Assembly (NCBI GenBank): GCA_937951345.1
Contig: CALFCF010000004.1
Span: forward strand, 21,341-85,340
Direction: 5' to 3'
Origin: an uncultured Granulosicoccaceae bacterium
GTDB taxonomy: Bacteria > Pseudomonadota > Gammaproteobacteria > Granulosicoccales > Granulosicoccaceae
DNA length: 64,000 bases
Positions 50,388 to 59,653 of this stretch are shown here, piece after piece; the stretch's first letter is position 1; every line of letters starts with the position of its first letter. The translations under genes and the position numbers were made by a program. The notes under the pieces were generated by a model. The model did not search any database and was not told where the DNA came from. It saw only the letters and a program-made list of their open reading frames with translations.

Positions 50388-51692
50388 TCACTCGTCGCTT
50401 ACCGCTATCACCTCTATTTCAATAACCATATCCTCGTACACCAAATAAGGCACCGGTATTCCGCTGGTTGCGGGACCGGGTGTCTGAAAAGCTTCGGATC
50501 GAACCAACAGGTTCTGGTGCAATGCTTCGGCAGAAGCCGTTCCCTGATAAAAGGTAGTGACTTTTACAACATCGTCCATTGTTGCATTAAGATCAGTCAG
50601 AATTTTTTTAATATTCTCCAGTGCCACATGCGTTTGAGCCACTATATCCTTCGGATGCAGTACTCGGGCGTTTTTATCCAGTGCTACCTGACCACCCAGA
50701 TGAATGATTTTTCCATGTCGATTGCCATGCTTGTAAGGAAGTGCGGTCGTCCAGTTCCAATGACCCTCAGGCCAGGAATAGCGAACAACCGGATTGTCTT
50801 CAGTTGCTTCAATCAGTTCAGTCGCAGATTTATCAGGCGATAGTTTCTCGGCGTTTTTCTCTGATACTTGTGCCGTAGCATGTGCTGTAGCATGTGCTGT
50901 AACCGCAATCTTGGTCATCAACCCTTCCTGCGCGAAACCGCTTAGCGCAATGCCGGTTGCTGCCGGACCCGGATCGCTAAAATAGGATGCGCGGATAGCA
51001 GCGGGAGTTTCCCAGTTTTCGGCAGTACCATCGCCACGATAAAAAACATTCAACTTTAAAACCTGGTCGAAGCTTGCACTCGCAAGACTTAACGCACACC
51101 CAAGGTTATTCATCATGTTGCGAGTCTGCGAAATCAGATCACCGCTGTCAGCAAGCGTGCCATCAGGCTTTAATGCCGATATGTCACCTGTAAATATCAG
51201 ATTGTTGCAACAGACAACGTGCGAGAATCGTTTGTTTAATGCAGGCAAAGTTTCACTGCGTATAAAAGCGGGGTTATTGTCTGTACGGTAGTCCGGATCA
51301 ATCGCAACGCCTTCCAATTCAATGCGCATCCCCGGGTAACACAATGCCGGTAAACAGATAGTTGACACGACAGGGCTTGATGCACCAGCCAACAGATCGG
51401 CAAGAATATCAAGCATGTGCTTTTCATCGGATTCATCACCGACAAAATAAATAACCAGTTTTACTAAATCGTCTGTCGTTGCGCCCAGATCAGTCAGAAT
51501 GGTTTCAACATGTTGATAAACGTTGCGGGTTTGCGCCGATAAATCATCGGGATTTACTACCTGGCCTGCTGAGTTCAAACTGGCTTGACCACCGGTGTAT
51601 ATAAGGCCACCACGCCTTACACCGTGAAAGTGCGATACCGTCACTGGCCAATGCCAATGACCATCCGGCCAACTGTGCGTTTTATTACTCAT
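50388..51692 (-). CDS. Tandem triple-domain RidA/YjgF-like protein
   Basis: Three RidA-like modules: GLIYTGGQASLNSAGQVV...QTRNVYQHVETIL; NLIFTGDISALKPDGTLADSGDLISQTRNMMNNLG; KIIHLGGQVALDKNARVLHPKDIVAQTHVALENIKKIL. Confidence 0.85.
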   Translation of the reverse strand: MSNKTHSWPDGHWHWPVTVSHFHGVRRGGLIYTGGQASLNSAGQVVNPDDLSAQTRNVYQHVETILTDLGATTDDLVKLVIYFVGDESDEKHMLDILADLLAGASSPVVSTICLPALCYPGMRIELEGVAIDPDYRTDNNPAFIRSETLPALNKRFSHVVCCNNLIFTGDISALKPDGTLADSGDLISQTRNMMNNLGCALSLASASFDQVLKLNVFYRGDGTAENWETPAAIRASYFSDPGPAATGIALSGFAQEGLMTKIAVTAHATAHATAQVSEKNAEKLSPDKSATELIEATEDNPVVRYSWPEGHWNWTTALPYKHGNRHGKIIHLGGQVALDKNARVLHPKDIVAQTHVALENIKKILTDLNATMDDVVKVTTFYQGTASAEALHQNLLVRSEAFQTPGPATSGIPVPYLVYEDMVIEIEVIAVSDE

Positions 51693-51821
51693 CGAAAGAG
51701 GTGCTGGAAATATTTTCGAGGCAATAGCTATTAATTCCTTTTAAATTGCGATTAAACCGCCATTAGTTTCACTAATCTGAAAAGTACCGAATACTTGCGT
51801 ATTTATTTCTACTCTTCTCTA

Positions 51822-52775
51822 TCACCTGTGATGCAGCATGCGACCAATGGTATTCATCATCAGTTGTGCAGCAAGCGTACTGGTTGATGTAGTCGGGTCG
51901 TAGTCAGGCGCGACTTCGACGAGATCCATTCCAACGATGTTGCCACGTTTACACAAGCCATCAATCAGTTCCAGCACTTCGTAATAATAAAAACCACCGT
52001 GACTGGGAGTACCTGTGCCGGATGCAATGGACGGATCAAACGCGTCGATATCAACAGTCAGGTAATAACGCACATTCGCCGGGATGCGTTCGAGCACCGC
52101 TTCAACGCCCAGACGTCTGAATTGTCGTACCGACAAAATATCTGAACCGCGCTGTCGGGCATCTTCGTAGCCGTCGCGTGCAGTTGAGGAGACATTGCGA
52201 ATACCGATCTGGCTGAGACCGGTGACATAATCTTTTTCTGCAGCGCGACGCATCGGGTTGCCATGTCCGTAACGCACACCATGCCGTTCATCAACAAAAT
52301 CAAGATGTGCATCAACCTGAACCAAATGCACAGGCTCCTGATCAGAGAACGCATTAATACACGGAATATTGATCGAATGATCCCCACCCATCACAACAGG
52401 AATTGCGCCGGCTGCCAGAATTTTTCGCACACCCGCTTCAATATTGGCGTGACTTTTCATGGTGTCGGTATGCACGATGTCAGCATCACCAATGTCAACG
52501 ATGCGGGTTTTATCAGCCGGCAGATAAACGATGTCATCTTCAAAGTCGTAGGCGCCGGCATGTCCGAAAGAAAAAAGTGTTGATGCTTCACGGATGCCAC
52601 GCGGTCCCATACGAGCACCGGATCGCCATTGACAACCGAAGTCAAAAGGTGCGCCAAGCACCGCGACATCGGCATCAATCGCATCCCAGTCAGCGACATA
52701 AGGGTATTTGCCAAAAGTACATATACCGACGAATGGCAGATCGAGGCGCCCTTCTTCATAACCGTGTGTTGTCAT
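51822..52775 (-). CDS. Ureohydrolase (agmatinase/arginase family)
   Basis: VLGAPFDFGCQWRSGARMGPRGIREAS; VVMGGDHSINIP; VQVDAHLDFVDE; LTVDIDAFDPSIASGTGTPSHGG. Confidence 0.9.
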   Translation of the reverse strand: MTTHGYEEGRLDLPFVGICTFGKYPYVADWDAIDADVAVLGAPFDFGCQWRSGARMGPRGIREASTLFSFGHAGAYDFEDDIVYLPADKTRIVDIGDADIVHTDTMKSHANIEAGVRKILAAGAIPVVMGGDHSINIPCINAFSDQEPVHLVQVDAHLDFVDERHGVRYGHGNPMRRAAEKDYVTGLSQIGIRNVSSTARDGYEDARQRGSDILSVRQFRRLGVEAVLERIPANVRYYLTVDIDAFDPSIASGTGTPSHGGFYYYEVLELIDGLCKRGNIVGMDLVEVAPDYDPTTSTSTLAAQLMMNTIGRMLHHR

Positions 52776-52887
52776 ACCGTACCTTTTATAATTTGTTTAG
52801 CGTCTATGGTCATTGAGCCAAGTCTGCCATAGTCATGGCCTGCTGATAAGCTATGATGAGACCATCACACAATAGCCGTTACAGAAC

Positions 52888-53583
52888 ATGAATCAGACAA
52901 AACAAAAACACGTCGTCATCACAGGCGCCAGTCGTGGACTCGGCCGGGCTATGGCAGAAGCAATGATCGAGGCCGGGCACACGATCTCCGGCTGTGCGCG
53001 CAGTGCAGAAAGCATGCAGGCACTACAGCAGGCTTATGGAGAGCAGCATCGTTTTGATTCAGTCGATTTAAGTTCGCAGGCGGCCATCGACGATTGGTGC
53101 AAACATGTAATCGCGCAGGCGGGTGCACCGCATTTGTTACTCAATAACGCCGGTGTAATTAATACCAATGCAGCACTATGGGATGTCGATCCGGCAGAGT
53201 TTCAGTCCGTAATGGATGTCAATATTTCAGCCGTGTTCCACACTATCCGGGGCTTTGTGCCGGCGATGATTGAAGCAGGCGAAGGCGTCGTTGTTAATTT
53301 CAGCAGTGGCTGGGGACGCTCAGTGTCGCCGGAAGTCGCACCGTACTGCGCCAGCAAATGGGCAATAGAGGGCATGACTCAGGCTATGGCCGCAGAACTT
53401 CCCGATGGTATTGCGGCGGTTGCATTGAATCCGGGGGTGATCAATACCGATATGCTGCAAAGCTGCTTTGGTGGCGCAGCAGATAATCACGGTGATGCGA
53501 CGAGCTGGGCAAAGCAGGCTGTACCGTATCTGCTGTCACTCAATGCCGATCATAACGGGCAATCTTTGTCCGCACCTGGTTGA
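52888..53583 (+). CDS. SDR family oxidoreductase
   Basis: VVITGASRGLGRAMAEAM; LLNNAGVINTNAALWDV; SSGWGRSVSPEVAPYCASKWAIEGM. Confidence 0.9.
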   Translation: MNQTKQKHVVITGASRGLGRAMAEAMIEAGHTISGCARSAESMQALQQAYGEQHRFDSVDLSSQAAIDDWCKHVIAQAGAPHLLLNNAGVINTNAALWDVDPAEFQSVMDVNISAVFHTIRGFVPAMIEAGEGVVVNFSSGWGRSVSPEVAPYCASKWAIEGMTQAMAAELPDGIAAVALNPGVINTDMLQSCFGGAADNHGDATSWAKQAVPYLLSLNADHNGQSLSAPG

Positions 53584-53646
53584 CAGGTAAACAGCTCCTG
53601 CAATTGTCTATCGATTTTTAATGTCAGTAGATTGTTGATTCAGAAT

Positions 53647-54762
53647 CTACTGATCAATTCGGGTTGAGTTCACCTGCGCCAACACCTCGCGTAACTGTGC
53701 CCGCTCGTCATCTGTCAGACTGATACGAGATAAGGCCTGCAGTGCACCGCGTCGGGTGCGTTGAATTTCAGCATCATTTGATGCTACACCCATCAGTGCC
53801 CGCTTAACCTGTCCGTCAACGTATTGATAATTGATCAGTGAATACGTCAAGTCGCGTCTTACACGCGAGTCCGGATCGGACAACCCCTCCAGAATTTGCG
53901 GCGTAAAGTTACTCGAATCAGCCCAACCGGCAAGCGCCGTATAACTGCGCGAACGGACTAGCGCATCCTGATGACTGACAAGTTCCGTAGCACGACCCAG
54001 GAGTTGCTGACGCTGCGCGCTGGTGGCTGTTGACTGACTGCCAAACGCACCCAATGCGCGGGTTAATACTTTTGAATCCGCTTCGTCCTCAATAATGTCA
54101 AGCAAGGTATCGCGCACACCCGGGTTGCTGCTCTGCACTTCGCGTAACAGATTGATTGCAGCCAACCTGTTCTCGGTTGAACCGGTTCGAGCTATATCCT
54201 CAGCGACTGCAGCGACCACGCTGCTATCAAAGCGGCTGAGCAATTGCGTCAATCGTGCAAGCTGACCGGGGTCTGTTGTATTGCGGTATTGTTCAAGCAC
54301 GGCGTCGAGTAACGCCGGGTTGGCATCAAGTTCTGCTATCAGCGCATCGAACTGCGCATCCGACTGCCAGTTTGCTATTCCAAGCTCGGCAACAGGAATT
54401 CCGCCGAGCGATAAGTCTGCGTTCTGCGATTGCGAATCATCGACCGGATCAGGGTCCGTCGCCCCGCTATCAGGCGCCTCTGCATTATCTGCATACTGGT
54501 TAATGATGTCGTTTTGCGTAGTTGCGTTGGACGATTGCTCATCGAGCGTCGAAAAAGGATTGTCTTCGCCCGACGGAGCGCCTGCAATTGAGGAGTCCGG
54601 TGATGCAGAAGTCTGCCTTTGGCTTGCGATAGATTGATCACCCGTGTCCGACTGAGCGCGTTGCGTAGCGGATGGTGCATCCGAGTAAGGATCTCGCAAG
54701 TAAAGAAACACCGCGGCAAGCGTGACGAATGCAAACAGAGCGGCAAGCAGATTACGCCACAT
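53647..54762 (-). CDS. HEAT-repeat-like membrane-anchored protein
   Basis: N-terminal TM (MWRNLLAALFAFVTLAAVFLYL), acidic linker, repeats such as SLVRSRSYTALAGWADSSNFTPQILEGLSDPDSRVRRDLTYSLI. Start re-called from 54930. Confidence 0.7.
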   Translation of the reverse strand: MWRNLLAALFAFVTLAAVFLYLRDPYSDAPSATQRAQSDTGDQSIASQRQTSASPDSSIAGAPSGEDNPFSTLDEQSSNATTQNDIINQYADNAEAPDSGATDPDPVDDSQSQNADLSLGGIPVAELGIANWQSDAQFDALIAELDANPALLDAVLEQYRNTTDPGQLARLTQLLSRFDSSVVAAVAEDIARTGSTENRLAAINLLREVQSSNPGVRDTLLDIIEDEADSKVLTRALGAFGSQSTATSAQRQQLLGRATELVSHQDALVRSRSYTALAGWADSSNFTPQILEGLSDPDSRVRRDLTYSLINYQYVDGQVKRALMGVASNDAEIQRTRRGALQALSRISLTDDERAQLREVLAQVNSTRIDQ

Positions 54763-55094
54763 GGGCCAAATGTCCTCCCGATCAGAAAAGGTGGAAAGGG
54801 TGCTGCGACTGCGTCTGATGATAACGGATGCGACCTGTCGTATGCAGATGCTTGGACAGTGTTTGTTGCAAATGGATACAATGTTTACAGCTCTGCAACA
54901 AATGCAAGGTTGAAGAGATAAACGGGACACCCATCCGCAGGAAGATTTTGAAGTGCTTACCTGAATGCTTACTTAACAGACTACATCACAGCCAAGCCGA
55001 TATCAGACAATTATCAGGTAAGTGGTATTGTCACCACTTACCTGATTTAGCAGAGAAGACCCGAACAGGCCTTCTCAGTTTACGATTCCCCGAA

Positions 55095-55949
55095 CTAGAA
55101 GCCGGTTGAGAACGGGCCGAAGTTAGGAATGCCGTCAAACGGGCTTTCTTCAAGCTGCCAGCTACCATCAGCAATGTTCTGGTAGAACAGACTTTGCCCC
55201 CCGTCACAACCGGGTGTGCGATTATCTATGCCATCCCGGTCCGGATCATAGGGACCGACAAAAAACGCGTTAAAGTTGGCATCAAATTGCAGCGGCTCGA
55301 GGGTATCCTGAAGCGCACCCCAGGTTCCGGGGCCAACTATGCCGTCCGGCGTCAAACCATTTTCTTCCTGAAAGGCAATTACAGCCGACTCGGTCAACGG
55401 GCCAAAATCCGCATCCGCCGTTAAAGGATGTCCGAGACAATCGAGCAAATTCTGTACGCCGCGCGTATAGCTGCTTTGAGCGTGTGAGCCACCGACAAAC
55501 AGCTGGCAGTTGTTACCCCAGTCAGCATCGGATGAATTGGTATCCGTACTGCCGTTGGTCGAACCGTCACAAACCTGGCCACCCGGCCCTCCGCCAATCG
55601 GATCAGTCTGCTCAAACGCATCATCAATACCGTTAAAGTTTTCATCTACACCGCCGGTTTGATCAACGTCTATGTCGTCGGTTATGCCATCCGCATCAGT
55701 GTCCAGGTCACCGAAGCTCTGGAACGCATCATCTACGCCATCGAAATTTGTATCCAATCCGCCAGTAAGGTCGACATCCGATTCATTAGGAATACCGTCA
55801 AGATCAACATCTCCCAACGGATCGTCGATCACCGGGTCAATTTCATCTTCAACACCACCGGACCCGCCACCGCAAGCCGTCAGTGCCAGAGCGAATGCCG
55901 GAACTACCAGCAGACGCAAAGCGGATCCTGAATTAAGGCGTAATCTCAT
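55095..55949 (-). CDS. Lipoprotein with Asp-rich TSP3-like repeats and peptidoglycan-binding domain
   Basis: Lipobox ALTACGGGSGG; DVDLDGIPNESDVDLTGGLDTNFDGVDDAFQ repeats; RGVQNLLDCLGHPLTADADFGPLTESAVIAFQEENGLTPDGIVGPGTWGALQ (PG_binding_1-like). Confidence 0.8.
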   Translation of the reverse strand: MRLRLNSGSALRLLVVPAFALALTACGGGSGGVEDEIDPVIDDPLGDVDLDGIPNESDVDLTGGLDTNFDGVDDAFQSFGDLDTDADGITDDIDVDQTGGVDENFNGIDDAFEQTDPIGGGPGGQVCDGSTNGSTDTNSSDADWGNNCQLFVGGSHAQSSYTRGVQNLLDCLGHPLTADADFGPLTESAVIAFQEENGLTPDGIVGPGTWGALQDTLEPLQFDANFNAFFVGPYDPDRDGIDNRTPGCDGGQSLFYQNIADGSWQLEESPFDGIPNFGPFSTGF

Positions 55950-56274
55950 ATGTCACCTATTTGTCCTGTCAATGCTGCAGCCGCAGCTTGTCGTTACTTT
56001 ACCCATCGGGCTGTCGAACTCGGGTGCATCGCTTTTGGCGCATAACGCTCACAAAAAGCGAATCCTGCGCGGCGCGACTCCCCAAGAATTTGTTACTCGC
56101 GGCCATCATGCCACGATGCAATCGTCTCGATTGTAGTCCAGTAATTGCACGGGCAGTGCCTATTGTTAACGAGCCATCACATTTCAAGCACTATAATTCG
56201 CGTAATGGGTTCGCAAAATCAGATTTACCTGCCATCGCACGGTGAATCGGGTGCTAAAAAAAAAGCACTGAGCA

Positions 56275-57546
56275 CTAAACCGCGATGACGAGATATTTGT
56301 TCTTTTTGCCCTTCTGCACCAGGATAAACTCATCATTCAACAAGTCGGCACCGGTGATTTCCTTATCCAAACCCACCTTTTCGTTATTGATACTGATACT
56401 GTTTTGCTTCAACGCACGCGTCGCTTCACTTTTCGACGCAAGGATGCCGGTTTCAGTCGATAAAAAGGAAACAACATCCAGCGTCTGACCGTGGGATTCA
56501 CGCTGTAGCTCGTGCGTGGGCACCCCTTCGAGTACTTCCAGCAGAGACTGTTTATCGAGTGCCATTAACTGTTCGCGGGTACCTTTAAACAGAATCGCCG
56601 ACGCATTCACTGCATGCTCCCAGGCTGCCTCACCGTGGACAGCGACTGTGACTTCACGAGCCAGAGTTTTTTGCAGCAAACGCTCGTGCGGTGCGTCAGC
56701 ATGTTGCGCGATCAACCTGTCAATGTCATCAAGCGGTAACAGTGTAAAACGCTTGATCAACATGCCGGCGTCTTCATCAGACGCGTTCAGCCAGAATTGA
56801 TAAAACTTGTAGGGGCTGGTTTTCGCAGCGTCCAGCCAGATATTCCCGGATTCACTTTTGCCGAATTTGCTGCCATCCGCTTTGGTAATTAAGGGGCAGG
56901 TAAACGCAAACGCCTCACCGCCTTCCATACGTCGAATCAGCTCGGCACCAGCGGTAATGTTGCCCCACTGATCAGATCCACCCATCTGCACTTTCACACC
57001 GTGGTTTTTATACTGATGATAAAAGTCATAACCCTGTATCAGCTGGTAGGAAAACTCGGTAAATGAAATACCGGTTTCAATCCGGTTTTTTACCGAGTCT
57101 TTGGCCAGCATATAATTAACTGTCAGGTGCTTGCCAACCTGACGCAGAAAATCCAGCATGCGGAAATCTTTGAACCAATCGTAATTGTTCAGGATTGTTG
57201 CAGGGTTGTCAGGCGTATCGAAGTCCAGCAGCTTTTTAAATTGCGCGAGGACACCCGCCATATTGTGTTTCAGCGTTTCCTCATCAAGCAGATTGCGTTC
57301 AGCGCTTTTGCCCGATGGATCACCGATCATACCCGTCGCACCTCCAATCAGTGCCACAGGCTTATGACCGTGTTTTTGCAGATAGACGAGCAACATCAGC
57401 GAACCGAGATTACCCACATGCAGTGAGTCAGCGGTTGGATCAAAGCCGATATAGGCGGTCACCTGTTCCTTTTCGAACAGTTCCTCGGTACCGGGCATGA
57501 TGTCTTGCACGAGGCCTCGTGCACGTAACTCGTCAAACAGATTCAT
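56275..57546 (-). CDS. tyrS: Tyrosyl-tRNA synthetase
   Basis: [72 protein letters not shown]. Confidence 0.97.
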   Translation of the reverse strand: MNLFDELRARGLVQDIMPGTEELFEKEQVTAYIGFDPTADSLHVGNLGSLMLLVYLQKHGHKPVALIGGATGMIGDPSGKSAERNLLDEETLKHNMAGVLAQFKKLLDFDTPDNPATILNNYDWFKDFRMLDFLRQVGKHLTVNYMLAKDSVKNRIETGISFTEFSYQLIQGYDFYHQYKNHGVKVQMGGSDQWGNITAGAELIRRMEGGEAFAFTCPLITKADGSKFGKSESGNIWLDAAKTSPYKFYQFWLNASDEDAGMLIKRFTLLPLDDIDRLIAQHADAPHERLLQKTLAREVTVAVHGEAAWEHAVNASAILFKGTREQLMALDKQSLLEVLEGVPTHELQRESHGQTLDVVSFLSTETGILASKSEATRALKQNSISINNEKVGLDKEITGADLLNDEFILVQKGKKNKYLVIAV

Positions 57547-57668
57547 TGAAAATAGGTGGATTCGACACTACAAAGAATTGTAGCCCGAATCCACCGAAAA
57601 AGACCCCTTTAATGACGCCCGGCAGGTTCAAGACGGGCATCGGAGCCGGAGGAGGAACAGAAGAAAAA

Positions 57669-58928
57669 CTAGGAACCGGAACCCGAGGATGTAAATTCCG
57701 GATAGGCTTCGAGACCACATTCGGCCACATCGACGCCGTTGTACTCTTCTTCTTCGCTGACGCGTATACCCATAATGCCCTTGAGCAACGCCCATACAAA
57801 GACCGAAGCAAAAAACGTCCAGGCAAAGATGACACCGATACCGATCAGCTGCGCCTGAAAATTTGCATCGCCGTTTGTGACCGGCACTAGCAACAAGCCG
57901 AGAATACCGACCACACCGTGGACTGAAATTGCGCCGACCGGATCATCAATACGGATGCGATCAAGTGCGATGATCGAAAACACAACCAATATCCCGCCGA
58001 GCGCACCAAAACCGGTTGCCTGCAACGGTGTTGGTGTCAGGGGCTCTGCCGTGATAGTAACCAGCCCTGCCAGCGCACCATTGATTGCCATCGTCAAGTC
58101 CGCCTTACCCCACAACAGCCGTACAGTTAAAAGTGCTGCGACTACACCACCGGCTGCTGCCAGATTGGTATTTACAAAGATCAAAGCAACCGCATTGGCT
58201 TCCTCGACGTTGGAGACTTTCAGCTCTGAACCGCCGTTAAACCCGAACCAACCCATCCAGAGAATAAACGCACCCAGCGTTGCAAGCGGCATGTTCGCGC
58301 CCGGCATTGGTCGAACAGAACCATCGGGACCATATTTGCCTTTTCTTGAGCCGAGCAGAAGTACACCTGCAAGCGCAGCGGCTGCACCACACATGTGTAC
58401 AACACCACTACCGGCAAAGTCAGAAAAACCACGAACATCGAGGAAACCACCACCCCATTTCCAAAAGCCTTGTAGCGGGTAGATAAACGCTGTGAAAACT
58501 ACAGCGAACAGCAGAAACGCCCACAATTTCATGCGTTCAGCTACTGCACCCGAGACAATCGACATCGCAGTGGCAACAAATACCACCTGAAAAAAGAAGT
58601 CTGACATGCCGGAGTAGTACGGCGCGTCATCACCACCGGCAGTCACAGCAGCAACGTCGTTATCGCCACCAATTAGAAACGAGATACCCGGCCAGAGTTC
58701 ACTGACACTCTCACCCGGATACATAATGTTGTAACCGACCAGCATGTACATGATGCAGGCAATCGCAAACAGACTGATGTTTTTAGTCAGAATTTCAGCC
58801 GTGTTTTTGGCCCTGACCATACCGGCTTCCAGCATGGAGAATCCGGCGGCCATCCACATAACGAGCACACCTGACATCAAAAAGTAAAACGTATCAAGCG
58901 CGTAACTGAGTTGTAATAGATCTTCCAT
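57669..58928 (-). CDS. amtB: Ammonium transporter
   Basis: FLMSGVLVMWMAAGFSMLEAGMVRAKNTAEILTKNI; DFAGSGVVHMCGAAAALAG; ILWMGWFGFNGGS. Confidence 0.95.
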   Translation of the reverse strand: MEDLLQLSYALDTFYFLMSGVLVMWMAAGFSMLEAGMVRAKNTAEILTKNISLFAIACIMYMLVGYNIMYPGESVSELWPGISFLIGGDNDVAAVTAGGDDAPYYSGMSDFFFQVVFVATAMSIVSGAVAERMKLWAFLLFAVVFTAFIYPLQGFWKWGGGFLDVRGFSDFAGSGVVHMCGAAAALAGVLLLGSRKGKYGPDGSVRPMPGANMPLATLGAFILWMGWFGFNGGSELKVSNVEEANAVALIFVNTNLAAAGGVVAALLTVRLLWGKADLTMAINGALAGLVTITAEPLTPTPLQATGFGALGGILVVFSIIALDRIRIDDPVGAISVHGVVGILGLLLVPVTNGDANFQAQLIGIGVIFAWTFFASVFVWALLKGIMGIRVSEEEEYNGVDVAECGLEAYPEFTSSGSGS

Positions 58929-58945
58929 CGTTTCGTCTCCGGCTA

Positions 58946-59353
<408 letters not shown>

Positions 59354-59653
59354 TCACTATAATTCATTATATTTCAATGACTTAGTGAGAAATATCTACT
59401 GACGGTTGCGCAAAATGATCTAGATTGGTGCGGCGTGCCCTGGCGAGCGCACTAAACATGTGCGTAAAGGGTGACAATCGTTCAAAGGAGCTGCTCGCGA
59501 ATGAAAACAGTGCGAGCAAAGGTGGAGCACAAATCAAGTCAAGGCAAAGCAACCCAACGAACGGGCAAGCGTGCCGCGACTAAGTGCTATTTCAGTGGAA
59601 ATGAAGGGGCTGCGCCCGGCAGTACATCCACGACCGGGCGATCTGTGATGCAG

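Noticed and set aside
48901-53330. GCGTCCCC/GGGGACGC motifs near 48903 and 53312 as further MITE copies
   Set aside because: Isolated 8-mers inside coding sequence without the 14-bp tandem context or TCAAAATTGA termini.
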